Of a stretch of DNA of 7,890 nucleotides, positions 1 to 5,698 are shown piece after piece. The DNA is from Pseudomonadota bacterium (GTDB lineage Bacteria; Pseudomonadota; Gammaproteobacteria; Burkholderiales; Burkholderiaceae_B): NCBI GenBank assembly GCA_021793875.1, contig JAJYRX010000064.1, positions 1 to 7,890 on the forward strand. Direction: 5' to 3'. Both the position numbers and the translations under genes were made by a program. Positions within the stretch are counted from its first letter, which is position 1; the number at the start of each line of letters is the position of its first letter. Below the pieces are notes generated by a model. The model ran no database searches, was not told where the DNA came from, and was given only the letters and a program-made list of their open reading frames with translations.

Positions 1-1962
1 GTCGTCGTCCATTAGAGCAACATCAGCCGTTTCTATTGCTGTATCAGTGCCCATGGCTCCCATGGCAAAACCTATATCCGATTGCGCCAATGCAGGAGCA
101 TCATTGATTCCATCACCTGCCATTCCTGTAACACCCTGAGCCATAAGCTTGTTTATATGGGCAAGTTTTTCATCAGGCATAAGGCCGCCATAAGCGTTTT
201 CTATTCCGGCCTGACTAGCTATATGTTGTACTGTAAACTGATTGTCACCAGACAACATAACGGTATGTATACCCATACTATTTATAGTACGAACTGCTTC
301 GGCAGCATGATCTTTTAAACTATCTTGTACGGCAAATATAACTAGCAAACCAGTGTTATTAGCCAGAACACTTACCGTGCTACCCTGCTCTTGTAATGAC
401 CTTATTTCGTTATGCTGGTTTGCAGATATTTTGCTTTCATCTAGTATGCTACGTACCCACGATATACTGCCTAGGTAGTACGTCTGACCATTAACATTGG
501 CCTGCAACCCGCCGCCAGCCACAGCATTTAACGATTCCACAGGCAATGCTTCAATTGAGTGGCGGTCGTTTGATTCATTATTAGATAAACCTTTTGCAAT
601 AGCTGCCGATACAGGGTGATCGGAACGTGAAGCTAATGTATAGGCTATGCTCAATTCCCTGTCATTAACATTGCCATCTATTTGAGGCAATGCGCTGACA
701 AGCACAGGAACACCTGAGGTTAATGTTCCAGTTTTATCGAAGGCTATAGCTTTTAGGTTACGACCCTGTTCAAGATAAACCCCACCTTTTATTAACACAC
801 CGTTACGAGCAGCGCTGCCAAGCGCACTAACAACAGCAACTGGTGTTGATATTACCAGAGCACATGGGCATGCTATAACAAGTAACACTAATGCGCGATA
901 GCCCCATTCATACCAGCTAGCACCTAACAAAACTGGGGGCAATATAGCCACGGCTAAAGCAAGCAAGCAAACCACAGGCGTATAAATTTGTGAAAAGCGG
1001 TCTACGAACCGTTGTGTGGGCGCTTTGCGCGACTGTGCGTGGTGTACTGCATGTATTATTCTTGCAAGCATGGTGTTGTCTGATGAAGCTGTTACTTCGT
1101 AGTGCAACTCAGCCATCCCATTAATAGAGCCTGCATAAACATTGTCACCCACAAACTTAGGCTGCAATGCGCTTTCTCCTGTAATTGGAGCCTGATTAAC
1201 CTCAGAATTTCCACTTACAACAATACCGTCTAGACCAATACGCTCACCAGGTGCAACCCTTACTATGGCCCCTACAGGCACATCTTTAACTGCAACTGCT
1301 ACCCATGCTTCATTACGTTGAACGGTTACCTTTTCTGGCGCTACATCCATTAACCTTGCAACTGATTTACGCGCATGATCTAGTGAACGCGCTTCTATGG
1401 CTTCAGCAAAGGCGAAAAGCACCATAACCATTGCAGCTTCGGGCCACTCGCCAAGTATTAATGCTCCAGTAACAGCTATGCTCATAAGAGCATTTATGTT
1501 CAGATTGCGGTTTATTATTGCCAACCAGCCTTTTTTATAAGTGGAAAATCCGCTGATTGCTATTGCTAAGAAAGCCGGCACCAACTGTAACCAAATAGAT
1601 GAGTTCATCCAATAAGCCACTTCTGCGCATATAGCTAAAATAAGCGCAACAACAAGTGGCCACAGCATTTTGGCCATATTGGGCTTTACTGTATCAGCTG
1701 AGCTATCTGTATTATTAGCGCCTATTATTTTTGGAGCCATGCCAATAGATTTAAGTGCAGACACCACTTTCTCAAGGCCATTTTCAGTATGATGCACCGT
1801 CAGTATGCGCTGCATTAGATCAAACTCAAGATTCTTTACCTGGCCCACACTTTGCAGACGTTTGCGTATAAGCGCCTCTTCGGTGGGGCAGTCCATCTGG
1901 GTTATTCGTAATGCTGTTTTAATCAGCTCCTCAGATGGGGACTTTTCACAACATGCACTCAT
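1..1962 (-). CDS. cadA: Heavy-metal P1B-type ATPase (Cd/Zn/Pb exporter), C-terminus cut by window edge
   Basis: ATP-driven inner-membrane efflux pump for soft divalent metals. Reading from ATG at 1962, 654 codons run open to base 1 with no stop. Visible: one N-terminal metal-binding domain with MDCPTEE at residues 23-29 (one Cys, not the usual CxxC) and a preceding MSACC; actuator TGES at 261-264; the metal-site CPC at 365-367 in the membrane; phosphorylation motif DKTGT starting at D409; HP at 449-450; and the hinge GDGIND at 616-621. About six membrane segments are visible (near 99-117, 124-142, 155-190 as a pair, 325-348, 355-380); the final pair lies outside the window. CPC places it in the Zn/Cd/Pb (P1B-2-like) group rather than the copper group by copper-specific criteria, though CPC alone is not decisive. 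The divergent cadR-like regulator supports Cd/Pb/Zn. The Shine-Dalgarno is weak (AGAG). The symbol cadA is chosen over zntA because of the neighbour. Confidence 0.93.
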   Translation of the reverse strand, partial: MSACCEKSPSEELIKTALRITQMDCPTEEALIRKRLQSVGQVKNLEFDLMQRILTVHHTENGLEKVVSALKSIGMAPKIIGANNTDSSADTVKPNMAKMLWPLVVALILAICAEVAYWMNSSIWLQLVPAFLAIAISGFSTYKKGWLAIINRNLNINALMSIAVTGALILGEWPEAAMVMVLFAFAEAIEARSLDHARKSVARLMDVAPEKVTVQRNEAWVAVAVKDVPVGAIVRVAPGERIGLDGIVVSGNSEVNQAPITGESALQPKFVGDNVYAGSINGMAELHYEVTASSDNTMLARIIHAVHHAQSRKAPTQRFVDRFSQIYTPVVCLLALAVAILPPVLLGASWYEWGYRALVLLVIACPCALVISTPVAVVSALGSAARNGVLIKGGVYLEQGRNLKAIAFDKTGTLTSGVPVLVSALPQIDGNVNDRELSIAYTLASRSDHPVSAAIAKGLSNNESNDRHSIEALPVESLNAVAGGGLQANVNGQTYYLGSISWVRSILDESKISANQHNEIRSLQEQGSTVSVLANNTGLLVIFAVQDSLKDHAAEAVRTINSMGIHTVMLSGDNQFTVQHIASQAGIENAYGGLMPDEKLAHINKLMAQGVTGMAGDGINDAPALAQSDIGFAMGAMGTDTAIETADVALMDDD

Positions 1963-1994
1963 AGAACCAACTCTAAAAATAATTGTCTATCTGT

Positions 1995-2025
1995 AGTAAA
2001 CACCTTAAAGTAACTACAAGGTCAA
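1995..2025 (-). promoter_or_regulatory. MerR-type cadA promoter and CadR operator
   Basis: On the minus strand, -35 TTGACC (2020-2025) and -10 TTTACT (1995-2000) are separated by 19 bp, longer than the optimal 17. Within the spacer and touching the -35 is a 21-bp imperfect dyad at 2002-2022 (ACCTT...AAGGT; 8 of 10 arm positions pair). This is the layout MerR-family activators use: the dimer untwists the over-long spacer when metal binds. The predicted start near 1988 gives a leader of about 26 nt before cadA. The site also lies just upstream of cadR, so autoregulation is likely; the cadR promoter itself is unclear, with AATAAT at 2034-2039 a possible -10 lacking a good -35. Confidence 0.8.
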
Positions 2026-2046
2026 GCACACGTAATAATGAACACC

Positions 2047-2052
2047 AAGAGG
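2047..2052 (+). promoter_or_regulatory. Ribosome binding site of cadR
   Basis: AAGAGG lies five bases before the ATG at 2058 and supports that start, which also gives the canonical MerR-family N-terminus (MRIGQLAK). Confidence 0.6.
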
Positions 2053-2057
2053 CATAA

Positions 2058-2489
2058 ATGCGCATCGGTCAATTAGCTAAACAAGCTCACTGCACTACTG
2101 AAACCATACGTTTCTATGAAAAAGCAGGGCTTCTTCCAGAGCCCTATAGAGACCAATCAAATTACCGTCAATACAGAAAAGAGCATCTTGAGCGTCTGCG
2201 TTTTATCCGCAACTGCCGCAGCTTAGGTATGACTCACGATGAAATAAAGTCACTTCTACATTATTTAGACGAACCTCAGGCTAGTTGCGCGCCTATAAAT
2301 AACTTGCTTGACGAGCATATAGAACACGTAGCAATACGTATAAAAGAACTTAGTGAACTAAGCTCGCAACTCATAAATTTGAGACAACGTTGCCATGAAG
2401 ACAGCCCCGTACCCGAATGCGGTATAGTTCGCGGCCTAGCAGATATGAAAACAACTGCTAATCATGGGTCTGCCTCACACATAAACTAA
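2058..2489 (+). CDS. cadR: MerR-family Cd(II)/Pb(II)-responsive regulator, CadR-like
   Basis: Metal-sensing transcriptional activator of the divergent efflux ATPase. The 143 residues are a normal length for the family. Residues 1-70 form the winged helix-turn-helix DNA-binding domain, beginning MRIGQLAKQA, with TIRFYEKAGLLPEP and the wing motif NYRQY at 35-39. A long dimerisation helix follows (about 80-112). Candidate metal ligands are C77 (in SCAPINNLLDEH), C112 and C121, plus H87 and H90, matching the CadR pattern of one Cys at the start of the dimerisation helix and two in the C-terminal loop. C12 and C53 lie in the DNA-binding half. The C-terminal tail (NHGSASHIN) has only two His, fewer than the His-rich tail I recall from Pseudomonas CadR. 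PbrR- or ZntR-like specificity cannot be excluded. It converges on norB with a shared terminator. Confidence 0.9.
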   Translation: MRIGQLAKQAHCTTETIRFYEKAGLLPEPYRDQSNYRQYRKEHLERLRFIRNCRSLGMTHDEIKSLLHYLDEPQASCAPINNLLDEHIEHVAIRIKELSELSSQLINLRQRCHEDSPVPECGIVRGLADMKTTANHGSASHIN

Positions 2490-2494
2490 TAAAA

Positions 2495-2520
2495 AAGCCC
2501 CTGTCAAACAACAGGGGCTT
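2495..2520. terminator. Bidirectional Rho-independent terminator between cadR and norB
   Basis: A perfect 10-bp GC-rich stem (AAGCCCCTGT / ACAGGGGCTT) with a 6-base loop. On the minus strand it is followed by TTTTTTATT, a good U-tract for norB, whose stop lies 24 bases upstream. On the plus strand it begins 5 bases after the cadR stop but has only a weaker tract (AAGCTTTATTATT), so termination of cadR may be less complete. Confidence 0.88.
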
Positions 2521-2544
2521 AAGCTTTATTATTATTTAGTTAGG

Positions 2545-4824
2545 CTATTTAGCTGCGCTATCAGACATAACTGCCATAGGAGCCTGAGTGCGCTTGCCAG
2601 GCAATAGGCCAAGAACAACCTGCCATGCTACTGCAAAAGCGCCAACTATAAATACTACGTCACCAAATGTACGAACCCAACGCAGCGTCTGCAATATTCC
2701 TTGCTGCATGAACTCTTCACTTCGTGCATACCACATACCTTCGGTGGCACTTGCGTAGAACTGGATTAGCCCTATAGGCAACAAGCTGGTTGCTATCATT
2801 AATACCAATCCAGCGTTAAGGCCCCAGAACCCTGTGCGCATTACTGACTCATTGAACTGAAAACCAGGTACCGCATAGCGTAGCACTAGCAATACAAAGC
2901 CTATAGCTAGAAAGCCATACACTCCAAACAAAGCGGCGTGAGCGTGTACGGGTGTAGTGTTAAGGCCTTGTATGTAATATAGAGCTATTGGCGGGTTCAC
3001 CATGAAGCCAAACACACCTGCACCTAGCATGTTCCAAAAGGCCACTGCCACGAAGCACATTAAAGGCCACTTAACATGCTCCATCCAAGGAGCTAGTGCT
3101 CTTAAACGCCAGTTATCCCATGCTTCATAACCAAGCAAAATAAGCGGAACAACTTCTAATGCACTAAATGTTGCACCAATAGCCATTACAGGTGTAGATG
3201 TGCCTGCAAAGTACATGTGGTGTAGGGTTCCTGGTACGCCACCCAAAAGGAACAAAGATGCAGCAACAAGACTAGCTGCAGTGGCTGAGCGTTTGGATAC
3301 TAGACCCATGGTGGCAAATATAAATGCCAAAGATGCTGTAGCGAACACCTCAAAGAAGCCTTCTACCCACAAGTGAACAACCCACCAGCGCCAGTACTCC
3401 ATGATAGTTATATGGGTGCGTTCACCATAAAACATACCTGTGCCGTAGAACAGTCCTATGGCTATAGTAGAAGCAGTGAGCAAGGCCAGAAGGTTCTTAT
3501 CACCACCTTTCTTAAAAGCTGGCAACATTCCACGCAGCATAAGTACAAGCCAGAATGCAAGGCCCAAAAACTTAACAAACTGCCAAAAACGACCTAAATC
3601 AATGTACTCGTAACCCTGATGGCCAAACCAGAAGTTAAGGTGCGGTGGCATTACCTGTTTAATAGCAAGGTAGTTACCCGCAAAAGAGCCAACTACTAAA
3701 ACTACTAAAGCCCAAAACAGCACATCGACACCAAGCTTTTGATACTTGGGATCTTTACCACCATTTATTATTGGTGCTAAGAACAGCCCTGCAGCCAAGA
3801 AGCCCGTTGCTATCCAAAATAAAGCTGTTTGTAAGTGCCAAGTTCTGGTCAATGAGTAAGGGAACCACTGTGAAACGTCAATTCCATAAAATGTCTGTCC
3901 CTCAACTGTATAGTGAGCGGTGAATCCACCTAGTAATACTTGAAAAATAAATAAGGCCATGGCAAGAAATAAATACTTGCCCAATGCTTTTTGTGACGGT
4001 GTAAGAGCTATGGAGCCAATAGGATCCTGTGCAGGAGCTTCAGGATCTGCTTCTTCCCTTCGCATAAAAGCCCAGGCCCACACTAGAAAAGCTATGCCCG
4101 CCAAAAGTACGACCACACTAATAAGCGACCAAACCACGTTAGCAGCGGAAGGCTTGTTGTCTATCAAAGGCTCGTGAGGCCAGTTGTTAGTATAAGTAAC
4201 GTGACTACCAGGACGCTCTGCAGCCGATGCCCAACTTGTCCAGAAGAAAAACATTGATAAGTCTTCACGTCTCTCTAATGAGGGCAAGGTTCCTTCTTTC
4301 ATGGCGAAATTAGCACGAGTTTGTTGAAACTCAGGGTGATCACCATATAAATTAACGTAGTACTGAGCGGTCAAGCCTATTGCTTTAGCACGTAAGTCGG
4401 AGACGGTTAATACTTCTGTGTCAGGATCTAATGTGTTAGTGCGGTATTCGTCTTTAAGCTGAGCTTTTAATCCCGCCTGCCGTGCACTATCGAGATCATC
4501 GTAGCTAACGCCATACTGTTCCAGTGATGCCAAATCAAGCCAGTTTAGCAGTTCACGATGCAGCCAATCGGCACTCCAATCGGGTGCTTGGTATGCCCCA
4601 TGCCCCCATATTGAGCCCAACTGCATTCCGCCTGTACTTTGCCAAGCTGTTTGACCATTTAAGATCTGTTCTTTAGTGGTAACTACCTTGTTATCTGGCG
4701 TAACTACCTGAGACGGAATGGGTGGCACCTGCCTATAAACCTCAACCCCACTCCAGGCCAATATCCCAAAAGTTACGAACACGACGGCAAACAAGGTCCA
4801 CCACAATCGTGCGTACTTTGCCAT
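2545..4824 (-). CDS. norB: Quinol-dependent nitric oxide reductase, single-subunit (qNOR)
   Basis: Inner-membrane haem-copper-oxidase-superfamily enzyme that reduces two NO to N2O with electrons from quinol. At 759 residues it has the N-terminal extension typical of the fused qNOR type: one membrane helix (about 7-28), a periplasmic region (about 30-225) replacing the NorC cytochrome, then the multi-helix catalytic core. Core ligands are visible: H330 (RTWHLQT, low-spin haem), H484 and E488 (VVHLWVEGF, non-haem iron), H535/H536 (LHHMYF, non-haem iron), E557 (proton or active-site Glu), and H627/H629 (HAHAALFG, haem b3 and b). The spacing between these matches cNOR catalytic subunits. The periplasmic part lacks CxxCH, so no haem c, which supports quinol as donor. 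The start is fixed by AAGGAG (4831-4836) six bases before ATG. No norC, norQ or norD is adjacent, so a detoxification role is plausible. Confidence 0.96.
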   Translation of the reverse strand: MAKYARLWWTLFAVVFVTFGILAWSGVEVYRQVPPIPSQVVTPDNKVVTTKEQILNGQTAWQSTGGMQLGSIWGHGAYQAPDWSADWLHRELLNWLDLASLEQYGVSYDDLDSARQAGLKAQLKDEYRTNTLDPDTEVLTVSDLRAKAIGLTAQYYVNLYGDHPEFQQTRANFAMKEGTLPSLERREDLSMFFFWTSWASAAERPGSHVTYTNNWPHEPLIDNKPSAANVVWSLISVVVLLAGIAFLVWAWAFMRREEADPEAPAQDPIGSIALTPSQKALGKYLFLAMALFIFQVLLGGFTAHYTVEGQTFYGIDVSQWFPYSLTRTWHLQTALFWIATGFLAAGLFLAPIINGGKDPKYQKLGVDVLFWALVVLVVGSFAGNYLAIKQVMPPHLNFWFGHQGYEYIDLGRFWQFVKFLGLAFWLVLMLRGMLPAFKKGGDKNLLALLTASTIAIGLFYGTGMFYGERTHITIMEYWRWWVVHLWVEGFFEVFATASLAFIFATMGLVSKRSATAASLVAASLFLLGGVPGTLHHMYFAGTSTPVMAIGATFSALEVVPLILLGYEAWDNWRLRALAPWMEHVKWPLMCFVAVAFWNMLGAGVFGFMVNPPIALYYIQGLNTTPVHAHAALFGVYGFLAIGFVLLVLRYAVPGFQFNESVMRTGFWGLNAGLVLMIATSLLPIGLIQFYASATEGMWYARSEEFMQQGILQTLRWVRTFGDVVFIVGAFAVAWQVVLGLLPGKRTQAPMAVMSDSAAK

Positions 4825-4830
4825 TTAATA

Positions 4831-4836
4831 CTCCTT
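4831..4836 (-). promoter_or_regulatory. Ribosome binding site of norB
   Basis: AAGGAG on the minus strand, six bases before the ATG at 4824. The leader upstream also contains a small 5-bp hairpin (TGCTG / CAGCA, 4854-4868) of uncertain meaning. Confidence 0.8.
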
Positions 4837-4901
4837 ACTGTTCACTAGACAACTGCTGCGCTGCAGCACTGTAGAGCACCCTAATGGATAACCCTAAAGT
4901 A

Positions 4902-4907
4902 ATTTAA
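4902..4907 (-). promoter_or_regulatory. Candidate -10 element of norB promoter
   Basis: TTAAAT on the minus strand (4 of 6 matches to TATAAT), placed so that transcription would begin near 4895. That puts the FNR-type box about 41.5 bp upstream, the classic position for activation by FNR/DNR-family regulators. No good -35 hexamer is present, as expected for an activator-dependent promoter. The leader would be about 70 nt. Confidence 0.5.
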
Positions 4908-4911
4908 GCAG

Positions 4912-4925
4912 TGAACCATGGTTCA
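4912..4925. promoter_or_regulatory. Perfect 14-bp palindrome in the norB promoter, possible operator
   Basis: TGAACCATGGTTCA is identical to its reverse complement and sits between the FNR-type box and the candidate -10. A protein bound here would overlap RNA polymerase, which suits a repressor. I do not recognise it as the site of a known NO regulator; it does not match the NsrR pattern. Function is inferred from position only. Confidence 0.4.
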
Positions 4926-4930
4926 ATAAC

Positions 4931-4944
4931 TTGATACGCATCAA
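4931..4944. promoter_or_regulatory. FNR/DNR-type box (anaerobic or NO-responsive activator site)
   Basis: TTGATACGCATCAA is a perfect match to TTGAT-N4-ATCAA, the site shared by FNR, ANR, DNR and NnrR. It is 107 bp before the norB start codon and centred near -41.5 relative to the predicted start of transcription. The sequence cannot tell which of these regulators binds. It is about 150 bp from sirB, so norB is the likely target. Confidence 0.78.
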
Positions 4945-4990
4945 GATTTACAGAGCATCTTGGCATTTAGCACTAAATTAGTTCTATTTC

Positions 4991-5020
4991 TTAATAAATG
5001 TTGGTTTTTGACTCTATAGT
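4991..5020 (+). promoter_or_regulatory. Weak candidate promoter for the sirB-like gene
   Basis: TTAATA (4991-4996) and TATAGT (5015-5020, 5 of 6 to TATAAT) are separated by 18 bp, giving transcription from about 5027 and a leader near 60 nt. A TTGACT at 5008-5013 followed by TAAAAT at 5026-5031 also exists, but with only 12 bp between them it is too short for a standard promoter. Confidence 0.3.
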
Positions 5021-5088
5021 GCAGGTAAAATCAAAGCGTAAAAACAACACTTTCATGCTTCAAACTTAACATTAAATACTATTTATCC

Positions 5089-5463
5089 ATGCATTATTAC
5101 TTTATAAAACATTTACACGTGACTAGTGCCGCACTATTAATATTATTTTTCATAGTACGCGCCTTTTGGTCGGTTACTGAATCGGCTATTTTGCAAAAAC
5201 GTGTAGTTAAAATACTACCGCACGTTATAGACACCATATTACTTGTTTGCGGAATAATACTTGCAGCCATGATAGGTGCCCATCAGCCCTGGATACTCAC
5301 CAAAATAGTGGCACTGTTGTTTTACATAGGGGTCGGTACCATAGCAATAAAGCGTGGAAGAACTCCAAAAACACGTGCAATAGCGGCCGTTATTGCTGTA
5401 TTAATATTTGCTTATATTGTTGGTGTTGCAATAAACCATAACCCCGCCTCGTGGTTAGCATAA
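5089..5463 (+). CDS. sirB: SirB-family inner-membrane protein
   Basis: A small integral membrane protein of 124 residues, normal for the SirB (YchQ-like) family, whose molecular function is not established; the name comes from an old link to invasion gene expression in Salmonella. Four hydrophobic helices are visible, near residues 10-26, 46-63, 69-88 and 96-115. Family-like motifs include KHLHVTSA at 7-14, LPHVIDTILL at 43-52, PWILTKI at 67-73, IAIKRGRT at 85-92, and FAYIVGVA followed by HNP at 107-119. The start gives the expected N-terminus directly before KHLHV, although there is no recognisable Shine-Dalgarno before ATG (bases 5076-5088 are AT-rich), so translation may be weak. It is monocistronic here, divergent from norB, and followed by tRNA-Lys. 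Nothing connects it functionally to either neighbour. Confidence 0.87.
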   Translation: MHYYFIKHLHVTSAALLILFFIVRAFWSVTESAILQKRVVKILPHVIDTILLVCGIILAAMIGAHQPWILTKIVALLFYIGVGTIAIKRGRTPKTRAIAAVIAVLIFAYIVGVAINHNPASWLA

Positions 5464-5484
5464 ATCTTATTGCTAGCACTATTA

Positions 5485-5501
5485 TGTGCATTTTTTGCAC
5501 A
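5485..5501 (+). terminator. Possible weak terminator or hairpin after sirB
   Basis: TGTGCA and TGCACA form a 6-bp stem around a five-T loop, 22 bases after the sirB stop. An alternative 4-bp stem (GCAC at 5476-5479, GTGC at 5486-5489) is followed by ATTTTTT, resembling a minimal terminator. Neither is strong, so read-through into the tRNA gene is possible. Confidence 0.3.
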
Positions 5502-5515
5502 AATTCGTTATTGAT

Positions 5516-5544
5516 TTGACAGCCCAAAAAAATTGGTTCATAAT
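5516..5544 (+). promoter_or_regulatory. Strong sigma-70 promoter for tRNA-Lys
   Basis: A perfect -35 TTGACA (5516-5521), a 17-bp spacer, and -10 CATAAT (5539-5544, 5 of 6). Transcription would begin near 5551, about 15 bases before the mature tRNA. The region after the -10 is not GC-rich, so the usual sign of stringent control is absent. Confidence 0.85.
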
Positions 5545-5566
5545 TCCAATCTTTGCTGATTAGCAA

Positions 5567-5642
5567 GGGTCGTTAGCTCAGGCGGTAGAGCACCGGACTT
5601 TTAATCCGTTGGTCGCGCGTTCGAATCGCGCACGACCCACCA
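5567..5642 (+). tRNA. tRNA-Lys (anticodon UUU)
   Basis: A complete cloverleaf of 76 nt with encoded CCA (5640-5642). The acceptor stem GGGTCGT pairs with ACGACCC, the D stem GCTC with GAGC, and the T stem GCGCG with CGCGC around TTCGAAT. The anticodon loop CTTTTAA carries UUU at 5600-5602, which reads AAA and AAG lysine codons. The sequence closely resembles gammaproteobacterial tRNA-Lys. The first anticodon-stem pair (27:43) is a C-U mismatch (5593 with 5609); the other four pair normally. It has its own promoter and terminator, so it is a single-gene unit. Confidence 0.97.
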
Positions 5643-5648
5643 AAAAAC

Positions 5649-5682
5649 AGGACTTACGCTTATAAAGCGCAAGTCCTTTTTT
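5649..5682. terminator. Bidirectional terminator between tRNA-Lys and the GH31-like gene
   Basis: AGGACTT-A-CGCTT pairs with AAGCG-C-AAGTCCT (12 pairs, one internal mismatch) around a three-base loop, followed on the plus strand by six T (5677-5682). On the minus strand the stem is followed by GTTTTTTGG, so it also ends the GH31-like transcript, whose stop lies 21 bases upstream of the hairpin. Confidence 0.88.
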
Positions 5683-5698
5683 ATTGTCTTCAATATTA

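Noticed and set aside
2545..4824. A cytochrome c-dependent NorBC arrangement
   Set aside because: The protein carries the long fused N-terminal region of the quinol type, has no CxxCH motif, and no norC gene is adjacent.
5008..5031. TTGACTCTATAGT followed by GCAGGTAAAAT, resembling the left half of a CadR/MerR operator
   Set aside because: The right arm is missing and the -35 to -10 distance is only 12 bp, so it cannot work as a MerR-type promoter. It might be a decayed site but nothing else supports that.
5532..5550. ATTGG-N9-CCAAT inverted repeat flanking the tRNA -10 element
   Set aside because: Arms of 5 bp in AT-rich DNA are expected by chance, and no known regulator fits.
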